In this document: positions 8,475-15,158 of the stretch, piece by piece
Layout of the letters: each line of letters begins with the position of its first letter
How positions within the stretch are numbered: position 1 is the first letter of the stretch
Virus record (IMG/VR): IMGVR_UViG_3300021962_000360
Span: 1 to 33,591 of that record
Reading direction: 5' to 3' (one strand)
Length of the DNA: 33,591 nt
DNA from: a virus
Made by a program: the position numbers and the translations under genes
Notes under the pieces: model-generated
Told to the model about the DNA's origin: nothing
The model's database searches: none
The model's input: the letters and a program-made list of their open reading frames with translations, nothing else

Positions 8475-8486
8475 TACAATGGTTTG

Positions 8487-8573
8487 CGGAACGAGGAGGA
8501 TTCGAACCTCCGAGGGTTTTAACGCCCTGACGGTTTAGCAAACCGCTGCTTTAGGCCACTCAGCCACCGTTCC
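8487..8573 (-). tRNA. tRNA-Ser (anticodon GCU)
   Basis: An 87-base class II tRNA. The acceptor GGAACGG pairs with TCGTTCC, followed by discriminator G; CCA is not encoded. The anticodon stem-loop is GCGGT-TTGCTAA-ACCGT. The long variable arm is AGGG...CCCT, and the T arm is GGAGG-TTCGAAT-CCTCC. It reads AGC and AGU codons. The anticodon loop has the normal seven bases, so this tRNA is not a four-base decoder and does not explain the CGG recoding. Confidence 0.95.
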
Positions 8574-8583
8574 GTGCGGGCTT

Positions 8584-8665
8584 GATGAACATGAGCTAGC
8601 TATCTTAGACTTCGCCTATTGTCCCGCCTAAGAACTGATGAGTTCGCTAACCCCTTATGTTCACC
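8584..8665 (-). ncRNA. Structured RNA candidate upstream of tRNA-Ser
   Basis: Closing stem P1 is GGTGAACAT (8657-8665) with ATGTTCATC (8584-8592), nine pairs including one G-U. Inside, GTTAGC (8646-8651) pairs with GCTAGC (8595-8600). GAACT-CATC-AGTTC forms a hairpin (8632-8645). CTTAGGC (8626-8632) pairs with GTCTAAG (8604-8610). Together these make a three-way junction. The G-U wobbles work on the minus strand but would be A-C mismatches on the plus strand, which supports the minus strand. No tRNA T arm and no known riboswitch core is recognised. Confidence 0.55.
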
Positions 8666-8674
8666 AAACCCTGT

Positions 8675-8699
8675 TCAACCGAGAATAGGAGTCGGTTGA
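8675..8699 (-). other. Stem-loop at the start of the tRNA/ncRNA transcript
   Basis: TCAACCGA (8675-8682) and TCGGTTGA (8692-8699) form a perfect 8-bp stem with a 9-base loop, just upstream of the structured RNA candidate. Confidence 0.55.
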
Positions 8700-8711
8700 C
8701 GTTCTATATAT

Positions 8712-8720
8712 ATTATCACA
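8712..8720 (-). promoter_or_regulatory. Possible promoter for the structured RNA and tRNA
   Basis: TGTGATAAT on the minus strand resembles an extended -10 box and lies about 13 bases before the stem-loop, in an AT-rich spacer with no ORF. No clear -35. Confidence 0.35.
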
Positions 8721-8772
8721 AAATGAATAATATTTTTGAGTTTGTGGATTTCTTAAGTATTTTTTAAACTGT

Positions 8773-9030
8773 TTATACTTTACAGCAACATCCATCACAT
8801 CCATGAATACGCTCATATTCATATTGGCACTTTGGATCATCAGGATCAGGATGTTCGATTCCATGAGGGCATATGCGTTCCATAATTCCTCGGTCGCTTC
8901 GCCAATTCTGTGGCCAATCAATCATGTGGTGATTAGAAAAGTTGTGTATTGTACAATACTGACCTATGCATTTGGAAGGCTCGTGAACATTCCTTAACAC
9001 TTGTCCGCCAACTAAAGTATGTTCTGACAT
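8773..9030 (-). CDS. Small Cys/His-rich protein of unknown function
   Basis: 85 residues from the ATG at 9028-9030. Contains SKCIGQYCTIHN, NHHMIDWPQNWR, CPHGIEHPDPDDPKC and a terminal HGCDGCCC. The Cys and His pairs suggest metal binding, most likely zinc. It may be expressed from its own promoter 10 bases upstream. I do not recognise a named family. Confidence 0.65.
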   Translation of the reverse strand: MSEHTLVGGQVLRNVHEPSKCIGQYCTIHNFSNHHMIDWPQNWRSDRGIMERICPHGIEHPDPDDPKCQYEYERIHGCDGCCCKV

Positions 9031-9040
9031 GGTGATTTGT

Positions 9041-9070
9041 ATTATACTATCAATCAATCCATGTTCACAA
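9041..9070 (-). promoter_or_regulatory. Promoter of the Cys-rich gene, near-leaderless
   Basis: TTGTGA (9065-9070), an 18-base spacer and a perfect TATAAT (9041-9046) on the minus strand. Only ten bases separate the -10 box from the ATG, and no Shine-Dalgarno sequence fits in them. Confidence 0.55.
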
Positions 9071-9266
9071 CTTTTGAGATAAGAAAGCTTAATCTCATTA
9101 AGTCGTAATTTGTTATACTAAAAACAAAATCTTGACCATCTTTTGTGGTTAAAGTAAAAGTATGGGCGTTTACAAGCTGCCCTTCTGTATTTAACATTGC
9201 CATTTCTTGAGTTAAATGGACTTGATTAATCATTGGCATGAAGCCACTAAATGATTCTTCAGGCAT
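9054..9266 (-). CDS. Hypothetical small protein
   Basis: 70 residues from the ATG at 9264-9266, in a TAAAATG junction with the upstream gene. Soluble, with beta-strand-like HTFTLTTKDGQDFVFSI and a hydrophobic C-terminus. No family recognised. It ends the tiny-protein operon. Confidence 0.6.
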   Translation of the reverse strand: MPEESFSGFMPMINQVHLTQEMAMLNTEGQLVNAHTFTLTTKDGQDFVFSITNYDLMRLSFLISKVVNMD

Positions 9267-9267
9267 T

Positions 9268-9552
9268 TTATTTTTTCTTTTTACCCTTTGCAAAGGTGGC
9301 AACGTTCTTCGGTGCCTGACCTTTAACTCCCTTTTGTGGAGTTCCTGATTTTCTTTTTCTTTGAACTGCGCTTTTTCTTTGTGAAGCAGACATTGAATTA
9401 GCTTTAGCTACTGGTACACACTTTGCATACCCAGATCCATTAGCGCCAGAGGTGCCGCAGGGTTGAAACTTACCTTTTTTCTTTGGGGCACCTATGTTTA
9501 CCCACTTTTGGTTAAACCATTTGGTTAGCCCTACACCCTTTGGCCCTGGCAT
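9268..9552 (-). CDS. Small basic protein, DUF5872-like
   Basis: 94 residues; ATG. The N-terminal GLTKWFNQKWVNIGAPKKKG and QPCGTSGANGSGYAKCVP resemble the KWF...WV(D/N)I...CG pattern of DUF5872, found in phages and other viruses. The C-terminus is Lys/Arg-rich (QRKRKSG, FAKGKKKK). DNA or virion association is plausible from charge only. Confidence 0.62.
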   Translation of the reverse strand: MPGPKGVGLTKWFNQKWVNIGAPKKKGKFQPCGTSGANGSGYAKCVPVAKANSMSASQRKSAVQRKRKSGTPQKGVKGQAPKNVATFAKGKKKK

Positions 9553-9554
9553 TA

Positions 9555-9731
9555 CTATTTCTTCTTTGACTTTTTAGTTGACACAGTTCTCCAACCACCA
9601 CCCATGGATTTGTATTTTTTTACAGCCCAAGCATTAGCATAAGCACTGGGGTAAACATCAAACTTTGCACGTGCCTGTGATTTTGCAGCTGACCATAAAG
9701 CTGGTTTTGTTGGTTTGTTCATCTTTGCCAT
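9555..9731 (-). CDS. Small basic phage protein
   Basis: 58 residues; ATG in a TAAAATG junction. The sequence includes KPALWSAAKSQARAKFDVYP and SAYANAWAVKKYKSMGGGW, a pattern I associate with small conserved proteins in many aquatic phages. The end is KKSKKK. The function is not known. Confidence 0.68.
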   Translation of the reverse strand: MAKMNKPTKPALWSAAKSQARAKFDVYPSAYANAWAVKKYKSMGGGWRTVSTKKSKKK

Positions 9732-9732
9732 T

Positions 9733-9942
9733 TTATTTTTTCTTTCTTTTAGCAGAAATCTTTCTAAGAGTTTTAGCTAGATTAGCTTGGCGAACTGTTG
9801 TCTTACTGTATCTTTCAGGGTTCTTGGTTACAGCGGATGCCATGCCAGCAACAGACTTTCCAGCCTTTTTTGCTTTTGCAGTAAATGCTCCAGGTCTTTT
9901 AATTGCGCCCTGAATCCATTTTTTATCCTTTTTTGCTGCCAC
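9733..9942 (-). CDS. Small Lys/Arg-rich protein
   Basis: 69 residues; GTG start three bases after the upstream stop. Very basic (AAKKDKKW at the N-terminus, SAKRKKK at the end), with few acidic residues. Likely nucleic-acid binding or a virion-internal protein; inference from composition. Confidence 0.6.
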   Translation of the reverse strand: MAAKKDKKWIQGAIKRPGAFTAKAKKAGKSVAGMASAVTKNPERYSKTTVRQANLAKTLRKISAKRKKK

Positions 9943-9944
9943 TA

Positions 9945-10121
9945 TTACTTACCCTTTTTTTTATTCATGATAGCTTTCTGAATAAAAGGAGGAAGCTTCT
10001 TTTGCGCTGCTGTCATTTTAGCTGCACCTTTTTTGGCTGCGCCCTTTTTGGCTGCGGCTTTCTTCATTCCACCCATTTTTTTTGAGTCCATTCCTTTTTC
10101 TTTTTTCATTCCGTATGCCAT
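9945..10121 (-). CDS. Small Lys/Ala-rich protein
   Basis: 58 residues; ATG in a TAAAATG junction, with AAGGAGC upstream. It has tandem KKAAAKKGAAKKGAAK repeats like bacterial histone H1-like tails, then QKKLPPFIQKAI. Probably binds DNA; inferred from composition. Confidence 0.62.
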   Translation of the reverse strand: MAYGMKKEKGMDSKKMGGMKKAAAKKGAAKKGAAKMTAAQKKLPPFIQKAIMNKKKGK

Positions 10122-10122
10122 T

Positions 10123-10389
10123 TTATGCTCCTTTATTTTTATTTGCTTTTTCTTTTTCGATCTTCTTCATGTGCCAATCTATATGGCCGTCTAATTTGTC
10201 GTCAACCTTATCAACCTGTTCATCAACATGATCAATCTTATGATGCAAATTAATTATATCATCTTTAACTGTTACCAACATGCTGGCAACAACGTTGTGA
10301 TCTGCTTTATTTTCCGCCCTACCCTTTTGCACAAGGGCTGCTATAACACCACCAACGGCAGCAATAATTGCAACAGTTATAGCTTCCAT
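10123..10389 (-). CDS. Holin-like small membrane protein with coiled coil
   Basis: 88 residues; ATG one base after the upstream stop. One membrane segment (about 3-21, VAIIAAVGGVIAALV) is followed by a charged coiled coil with heptads (DDIINLHHKIDHVDEQVDKVDDKLD) and a Lys-rich tail. The form resembles DUF2746-type proteins proposed as holins in actinophages. It is some 6 kb from the endolysin, so the holin role is uncertain. Confidence 0.55.
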   Translation of the reverse strand: MEAITVAIIAAVGGVIAALVQKGRAENKADHNVVASMLVTVKDDIINLHHKIDHVDEQVDKVDDKLDGHIDWHMKKIEKEKANKNKGA

Positions 10390-10390
10390 G

Positions 10391-10678
10391 CTACCACTTA
10401 ACCCTGTCTGCCCAGTAGGCTGCTGACATTTTACCCTTTGATATATTCTTAGCATGACGGGCCTTGAAAGACTTTCTACGTGCAGCGTACGCTGCAGATT
10501 CACCCTTTTTCTTTGGGGATCCAGAAACACCTTGTTGACCAAATCTAATTGTTTTAACTTGAGATCCTGATTTAGCTACAACTATATGAGACTTAGTTGG
10601 ATGATTAGGAGTTCTTTTTGGTTTATTGTAACCAGATACGCCAGCTCTAGCAAGTCTTGAGTCTTTTTTGGAGGCCAT
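10391..10678 (-). CDS. Small basic phage protein, DUF6321-like
   Basis: 95 residues; ATG directly after the upstream stop. The sequence RAGVSGYNKPKRTPNHPTKS, VKTIRFGQQGV and RRKSFKARHAKNI...MSAAYWA is a highly conserved pattern in aquatic phage proteins (DUF6321). The function is unknown; the strong positive charge suggests nucleic-acid contact. Confidence 0.75.
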   Translation of the reverse strand: MASKKDSRLARAGVSGYNKPKRTPNHPTKSHIVVAKSGSQVKTIRFGQQGVSGSPKKKGESAAYAARRKSFKARHAKNISKGKMSAAYWADRVKW

Positions 10679-10804
10679 TTATTTTTTTCTCCTTTTGGGC
10701 TTAGTGGACTTTTTGTTCTTTGCTTTGTTTGCGTCTATGCCGTACATGGAGTTGTTCTGTCCCATTCTAGGTCCGCTTATATATATAAACTTTTTAATAG
10801 CCAT
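10679..10804 (-). CDS. Tiny basic protein
   Basis: 41 residues; ATG at 10802-10804. Reads MAIKKFIYISGPRMGQ... and ends STKPKRRKK. The stop directly abuts the next ATG (TAAATG). A longer frame upstream runs through the terminator hairpin and is not used. No family recognised. Confidence 0.5.
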   Translation of the reverse strand: MAIKKFIYISGPRMGQNNSMYGIDANKAKNKKSTKPKRRKK

Positions 10805-10854
10805 AGAGACCCCAAAAAACTTAGACAATGATATATATAGTAATGTACTAAACA

Positions 10855-10882
10855 AGAAAAAATCCCCCCATATAGGGGGGAT
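10855..10882 (-). terminator. Rho-independent terminator
   Basis: On the minus strand ATCCCCCC-tatat-GGGGGGAT is followed by TTTTTTC. It ends transcription of the Lys-rich gene 10905-11219 and separates it from the tiny-protein operon. Confidence 0.85.
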
Positions 10883-10904
10883 AAAACTAAAATTATTAGT
10901 TTTA

Positions 10905-11219
10905 TTAGTTTTTCTTTGGTCTGCCTTTTGACTTAGGAGCTGTTGAACTACTGGCTGCCTTTTTTGCAGGAGCTTTCTTAGGCTGAGCTTTTGCCTTTGG
11001 AACCTTTTTTTCAACAGTTTCCTGAACCTTAACAGCCTCTTCTTTGGCTACATCGGCAACCTTGTCTACAGCTGTTTCTACTACTGCTGCAATTTCTTCT
11101 ACATCTTTAGAAACACTATCGATAATAGAATTTACAATATTGTCTTGTGCGCTTTTTGGATTTTTCTTTTTAAATTTAAGAAGAAATCCTGTCAGTTTCT
11201 TTGCTAGCTTTTTAATCAT
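10905..11219 (-). CDS. Histone H1-like basic protein with AT-hook-like tail
   Basis: 104 residues; ATG with GAGGT upstream. The N-terminus (MIKKLAKKLTGFLLKFKKK) is an amphipathic basic segment. A long helical acidic/hydrophobic middle follows (VEEIAAVVETAVDKVADVAKE). The C-terminus is KAKAQPKKAPAKKAA and SKGRPKKN, where GRPKK is AT-hook-like. It is monocistronic, with its own promoter and terminator, so it is probably strongly expressed. A DNA-condensing role is inferred. Confidence 0.65.
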   Translation of the reverse strand: MIKKLAKKLTGFLLKFKKKNPKSAQDNIVNSIIDSVSKDVEEIAAVVETAVDKVADVAKEEAVKVQETVEKKVPKAKAQPKKAPAKKAASSSTAPKSKGRPKKN

Positions 11220-11241
11220 TTTATATACCTCGTTTAGTTAA

Positions 11242-11289
11242 TTGAATTAATTCAACAATTATTGTACTGTACTGAAAATAGAAATGCAA
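11242..11289 (-). promoter_or_regulatory. Promoter and operator-like palindrome for the H1-like gene
   Basis: TTGCAT (11284-11289), 17 bases, TACAAT (11261-11266) on the minus strand. Just downstream lies the palindrome TTGAATTAATTCAA (11242-11255), where a repressor could bind. Confidence 0.65.
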
Positions 11290-11292
11290 GCA

Positions 11293-11613
11293 TTATTTGC
11301 CCTGTTGTGTATCTTTAATTATTTGATATCTTTCGCCAGTCTCTCTGGAGACAAGTCCAAACCCATACGTCGCTGCCTCTTTTACAGCTTCAGATAGAGC
11401 TTCTTTGTCCTCAAAAGAAAGGTTTTCTAAAGGAAGGGATATTGCTGCATAAACATCGACGTTCTCAAAATTACCAATATTGACTTTTCTATTAACCCCG
11501 CATATTAAAACTGGAGAAGTTGTTAAGGCTATATCTCCCCCTATTGTAGAAATAACCTGATCTATTGGGCTATCTATAGACTGCTCTAATGCTGTTTTAG
11601 TTATCTTTGGCAT
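11293..11613 (-). CDS. Hypothetical protein
   Basis: 106 residues; ATG, overlapping the dNMP kinase gene end by 17 bases. Predicted soluble, with beta-rich middle (VNIGNFENVDVYAAISL) and a helical part (FEDKEALSEAVKEAATYGF). No family recognised. It is the last gene before the H1-like promoter. Confidence 0.6.
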   Translation of the reverse strand: MPKITKTALEQSIDSPIDQVISTIGGDIALTTSPVLICGVNRKVNIGNFENVDVYAAISLPLENLSFEDKEALSEAVKEAATYGFGLVSRETGERYQIIKDTQQGK

Positions 11614-12415
11614 GTTGTTCCTTTATAATTCCAATCTGTTTTAGTGTGGCGTTTGCCTGTTCTTCTACTGACATATTATCAGAAGAAATAATTACCGTAG
11701 CAATATTTTTAATATTTTCTATATATTTTTCCGACTTATGATTCAGCTGCTCAGAAGTCATTGGCTTTCCATCTCTTTTTAAAATTCTTTCATTTAATGT
11801 TTGGTCGGAAGCATCAAAGTATACTACAATACCATTTGGCTGATCTAGAATTGCTTGGGCCTCATTTTCAAATCTTACATCAGAAATAATTATAGCCACT
11901 TGTTCAGACTCGCCTAAATAAGAATCTAAATCAACTAAAGATAATTCTGTTATATATTTTCTATATAATAAATTGCTTTTTCTTATAGCCCATTTTGTAA
12001 AACAATCTTTATCAAAATCTCTACACAAATCTCCAGCTTTTTGGAGAAAAGTTCTTGGCTTAATTCCTTCTGGTTCTATTTCTAAATCATAAACTTGGTG
12101 AACCATTTTAGTTAATTCATCATAAGATGGAACATCTCCTATCGGAGACCCCCCAAAAAGATCATACAAAACATCATGGATTGCGTACAGTCTTCTGGAA
12201 GCTTGATTAAATCCTTTAATGTTCTTTTTTGCAGATGCAAGTTCGTATAGCGGAAGGGCAAAGAATATATGATCCCACTTTACCCCATATTTACTTAAGC
12301 TGAGAGAACCTTTTGGAACTATACTCTCTGCTACTGATGTCTTACCGCTTCCTGCCCTACCAGCAAAGCCTATTATAAGTGGCTTATTGGCGTTATTGAT
12401 ATATTGATTTTTCAT
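11597..12415 (-). CDS. P-loop deoxynucleoside monophosphate kinase-like protein
   Basis: 272 residues. The Walker A motif GFAGRAGSGKTS (17-27) and the later IIISDVRFENEAQAI and VVYFDASDQTLNERIL fit phage dNMP kinases, which phosphorylate dNMPs using ATP. Large helical inserts lie between. ATG at 12413-12415. A TATAAT (12423-12428) overlapping the RNase H stop could allow independent transcription. It fits the dNTP supply theme with ThyX and dCMP deaminase. Confidence 0.72.
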   Translation of the reverse strand: MKNQYINNANKPLIIGFAGRAGSGKTSVAESIVPKGSLSLSKYGVKWDHIFFALPLYELASAKKNIKGFNQASRRLYAIHDVLYDLFGGSPIGDVPSYDELTKMVHQVYDLEIEPEGIKPRTFLQKAGDLCRDFDKDCFTKWAIRKSNLLYRKYITELSLVDLDSYLGESEQVAIIISDVRFENEAQAILDQPNGIVVYFDASDQTLNERILKRDGKPMTSEQLNHKSEKYIENIKNIATVIISSDNMSVEEQANATLKQIGIIKEQHAKDN

Positions 12416-12423
12416 ATATTGTA

Positions 12424-12873
12424 TTATACCACTCTCTTTGCGTTACCGTTCATAATAGACCTTTTCATTTCTAGTGTATCCAAAAACTCATTAGCTAATG
12501 CATCGGGTTCCCATACAAAAGACCTATCAACCTGTACAACCTTGAAATTAAATTCATCTCTAATGTCTTCTACTGTCATTAATAATGGGATTAAGGATTC
12601 GTTTTTACATCTCCATTTTCCATTAATTTGATTAGCTACAACAGCAGAGTCAGTATAAATAATTGGATCAAAAAAATCAGCCATAGAACAAATTAAAAGG
12701 CCAGCTATAACAGCTTCGTATTCAGCTTCATTATTGCTTCTGTGCCCCAACCCTCTTGCAAACTGCGCTATCTTTTTTCTATTCTTATAGACAACAACTG
12801 CACAAGCTGCATCTCCAACTTTTTTCTGCCCCTGTCCTCTTGAAGCGCCATCACAAAATACTTCAATGTTCAT
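12424..12873 (-). CDS. rnhA: Ribonuclease H (type 1)
   Basis: 149 residues; removes RNA from RNA-DNA hybrids, such as replication primers. Catalytic carboxylates are visible: D8 in FCDGAS, E49 in NNEAEYEA, D75 in YTDSA and D124 in EPDALAN. The length matches the RNase HI family. It stands two bases from the upstream stop and fits with the polymerase and primase genes. Confidence 0.85.
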   Translation of the reverse strand: MNIEVFCDGASRGQGQKKVGDAACAVVVYKNRKKIAQFARGLGHRSNNEAEYEAVIAGLLICSMADFFDPIIYTDSAVVANQINGKWRCKNESLIPLLMTVEDIRDEFNFKVVQVDRSFVWEPDALANEFLDTLEMKRSIMNGNAKRVV

Positions 12874-12875
12874 TG

Positions 12876-13085
12876 CTATTCTATTTCCACATCAAACTTT
12901 ATATTAAATTTTTTTGCAGTTTGTTTAATATTGTTTTGTTGACTAGGAGATGAAGCTATATAGGTAGAATAAAGCAAATACCTAACTCCAGACAACTCTA
13001 CTTGCATTGGGAAATCTAAGTTTTGTCTTGTCTTTGAGTAAAACTCATCCTTTGTTGTCACAGCTTTGTAATGACCAATATACAT
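12876..13085 (-). CDS. Hypothetical small protein
   Basis: 69 residues; ATG with AAGAAAGAGA upstream. Contains VRYLLYSTYIASSPSQQNNIKQ and ends NIKFDVEIE. No family recognised. It is co-transcribed with RNase H. Confidence 0.55.
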   Translation of the reverse strand: MYIGHYKAVTTKDEFYSKTRQNLDFPMQVELSGVRYLLYSTYIASSPSQQNNIKQTAKKFNIKFDVEIE

Positions 13086-13097
13086 ATTGTCTCTTTC

Positions 13098-13613
13098 TTA
13101 GTATGTACTGAAATCTGAATCAGAATAGAAACCCTTGTCTTCTCTAGCGGAAGCTATCTGCATTGACTGAACTTTGTCTATTAGTTTTCTGCATGATTCT
13201 GAAGATATTCTAGCAGCAGATTCCATCGACTCTGCTAAATTTACTATGGCTTCGGCGGTTACCATAGCCATGTATTCATTCTCTGCGGCTTCGAGAGCAT
13301 TTGCTTCTCGTTCAGCTTCGTTTTTTCCGACTCTATTAGATTTGTATACTTTCTTATATCTACCTTCTATTATTTTTAAGTGCGCCCTTGCCATGCCAGC
13401 AAACCTAGTTACTCTGCCATAAACATTAGAGCTTCTTGCGACAAGTGAAGCTAAATCAGAAATAGTTAAATCTACTACATCCATATCTGGAATGTGAATA
13501 AAGTATAGATTATCCTTTTCCCCAGAGGCGTATGCTTCTACCACTTCTTTAATTTGAGGATCAATAAATTCTGACAACAACTCATTCAGTTTCTGCATTG
13601 TTTGCAGATTCAT
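13098..13613 (-). CDS. Helical phage protein, possibly recombination-related
   Basis: 171 residues; ATG at 13611-13613 with AAGG upstream, overlapping the sigma gene by 32 bases. Mostly helical: LASLVARSSNVYGRVTRFAGMARAHLKIIEGRYK and repeated Glu/Ala-rich segments. The form recalls phage recombination mediators of the UvsY kind, but the resemblance is weak and I make no firm assignment. Confidence 0.5.
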   Translation of the reverse strand: MNLQTMQKLNELLSEFIDPQIKEVVEAYASGEKDNLYFIHIPDMDVVDLTISDLASLVARSSNVYGRVTRFAGMARAHLKIIEGRYKKVYKSNRVGKNEAEREANALEAAENEYMAMVTAEAIVNLAESMESAARISSESCRKLIDKVQSMQIASAREDKGFYSDSDFSTY

Positions 13614-14474
13614 TCTTACCTTCTTTGACTTTGAAAATATACATGATGTCTTCTAGATTAGAGTTTATCACAAGATCCTTTATCTTGCTACGTATTTTAG
13701 ACAAGTGTTCTCTTACTGTATTTGGGTGCTCGGTAATTTTTTTGCTTATTTCGCTAGACCTTAAATTGTCAATATACCTCCATTTAATAAGCTGTCTTTC
13801 TTGAACTGTTAACTCATTAAATGGCTGAGAGCAGTTTTCTCCTAACACCCAAAATTCATTGATGTCTTCCGCTGCTAATAGTCTATCCATGTCCACTTCT
13901 TCTGCAGGAGCTTTAAATCCGGGAGAATTATTTTCTTGATCTTCTTCATTAGCTTCATCATCTAAAAGTGGAAAGCTTTTTCTGCCTAACTGATCAATCA
14001 AGAACGTGTCGACATTCTTTTTTAACAAGTAAAAAAAGTAACTATATAAAAATCCACTGAAAGGAATTGGTCCTTTTTCTGAATCTTTTCTTTGATACCT
14101 GGCAATGCATTGAAAAAATGTCATATCTACAGTTTGACGAACGTCTTCTTCGTCACCATATCTTTTTGCCATGTATGTTATACCGTCGTAAACATTCGTT
14201 AACATGCTTATATCCAGCGGTATTTAATTTGTTTTTCATCAACGCAAATCGTACATACGAATCTTTAATAAACAAAGAGGTAAATCTTCTAATATCATAA
14301 TCGTTCAAGTTATATTTTCCATGATATATCATAGTTGTGTACTTGGTTAAAAAATTATTAAAAACTTTTATTAATTCCAGTTGAGCTGTATGGCTACCGA
14401 GCTTTTGCTTTTGCTATCAACGCCTGCATATCTTCTTCGGCTAAGTTATAATATTGCTCCTTATAAGCTGCCAT
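13582..14474 (-). CDS. Sigma-70-family RNA polymerase sigma factor with two +1 recoding sites
   Basis: 296 residues after two frame corrections. ATG at 14472-14474 in a TAAAATG junction. Segment 1 (25 codons) ends IAKAKA before CGG TAG. Skipping C14399 gives AGSHTAQLELIKVF, the usual start of sigma region 2 (family: A..GD..A...L). Segment 2 (71 codons) ends VNECLR before a second CGG. Skipping C14185 gives GITYMAKRYGDEEDV, then FSGFLYSYFFYLLKK. Region 4 is a clear helix-turn-helix: ELTVQERQLIKWRYIDN and RSSEISKKITEHPNTVREHL. It probably directs host polymerase to phage promoters. Reading CGG as Arg would yield only a 26-residue peptide. Confidence 0.85.
14182..14185 (-). other. CGGT +1 recoding site 2 in the sigma gene
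   Basis: The codons are TTA CGA CGG TAT; the frame ends nine codons later. Skipping C gives CGA GGT ATA ACA TAC, which joins the long sigma frame. CGA just before is in normal use in other genes, so the effect is specific to CGG. Confidence 0.8.
14396..14399 (-). other. CGGT +1 recoding site 1 in the sigma gene
   Basis: The codons are AAA GCT CGG TAG, so the zero frame stops immediately. Skipping C gives GCT GGT AGC CAT (A-G-S-H) and a 71-codon open frame. Confidence 0.85.
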
Positions 14475-14475
14475 T

Positions 14476-15043
14476 TTATTTTCCTTCCCAATAATATAAT
14501 TTATCAGCGTATGCGCTTCTAATGTCTTCGTAGTATATTACGTTAGGAATCTCTAATTGCTTTGCAAACTCTTTTGCTTCTCCAGAGTATTTGCTGATTA
14601 TAAATGTTAACTTTTGAAATTCTTTTTCATAATATCTTTTAAATCTTTTAAGTTTAATCTTACTTTTGTCATCAAGATAGCCTTTTATTTCTACCCAAGA
14701 TCTATCTTTTAGTATAAAAAAATCAGGAGTATACGCCTTTGTGCCTTTTTTAATTGGAAAAGGAAATACTACAGGTTCAAATTCAAACTTAATCTTATAC
14801 GCATTAAGTATTCTTGCAAAGTTAGCTTCCCAGTTAGACCTTAGGTTAATCCCCAAATCTTCTCTGTAACCAGTATTTGTATGCTGGTAAGAGTTTCCTT
14901 TTCCGTCCTTTTTTGAAAACTTTTTCCTGTATAATGTTTTTTTCTACATCAGCATCGTACAGTTTTTTAAAGTTGGGATGATTTTTTAATGGAGAAATTT
15001 CCAAAAAAAATTCTTCTGGCTTGACAGGAACTATGTCTTTCAT
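14476..15043 (-). CDS. PD-(D/E)XK nuclease, +1 recoding at CGG
   Basis: 188 residues fused. ATG with GAGGAT upstream. Frame 0 gives 46 codons to VFKKG, then CGG; skipping C14905 continues GKGNSYQHTNTGYREDLG, INLRSNWEANFARIL and the nuclease core. YTPDF (D107) and WVEIKG (E118, K120) form the PD-(D/E)XK active site. The RS-x-WE-x-NFAR motif is typical of phage endonucleases of this type that cut or nick DNA. Both halves are needed because RSNWEANF and the active site lie after the shift while a conserved basic N-terminus lies before it. Gene next to the sigma factor. Confidence 0.8.
14902..14905 (-). other. CGGA +1 recoding site in the PD-(D/E)XK nuclease gene
   Basis: The codons are AAA GGA CGG AAA; the zero frame runs 19 more codons of non-homologous sequence to TAA. 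Skipping C gives GGA GGA AAA GGA AAC. Confidence 0.82.
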
Positions 15044-15057
15044 GATATCCTCTATGC

Positions 15058-15105
15058 GTAATAAGTATTACCAATCATTATAAAGTAAAAAAATAAAAAA
15101 AACAA
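15058..15105 (-). promoter_or_regulatory. Promoter for the nuclease-sigma operon with palindrome
   Basis: TTGTTT (15100-15105), 17 bases, perfect TATAAT (15077-15082) on the minus strand. Immediately downstream is the perfect inverted repeat GTAATA-AG-TATTAC (15058-15071), a good operator candidate. The spacer is shared with the divergent plus-strand gene. Confidence 0.6.
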
Positions 15106-15109
15106 GAAA

Positions 15110-15129
15110 TCTGCAAAAAAGGTTGCAGA
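15110..15129 (+). promoter_or_regulatory. Leader stem-loop before the plus-strand gene
   Basis: TCTGCA (15110-15115) and TGCAGA (15124-15129) can pair with an 8-base loop. This lies about 30 bases before the ATG. TTGCAG with TAAGAT (15146-15151) could alternatively be read as a promoter, so the role is unclear. Confidence 0.35.
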
Positions 15130-15158
15130 CCAACAAAAGAAAAGGTAAGATAACCACC

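Noticed and set aside
8581-8660. Hammerhead ribozyme on the plus strand (CTGATGAG)
   Set aside because: No GAAA core and no proper stem II or III. The motif is just the loop side of the GAACT/AGTTC hairpin, and wobble pairs favour the minus strand.
8661-8921. Minus-strand ORF overlapping the Cys-rich gene
   Set aside because: It runs in another frame through a well-supported Cys-rich gene and into the structured RNA spacer; its sequence is low quality with no ribosome site.
10805-11014. N-terminal extension of the tiny gene at 10679-10804
   Set aside because: It would run through a strong terminator hairpin and overlap the H1-like gene antiframe. The internal ATG at 10804 is adequate.
14846-15043. 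A complete 65-residue gene ending near 14846
   Set aside because: The last 19 codons after CGG are a shadow frame. The other frame continues into the nuclease with matching family sequence.
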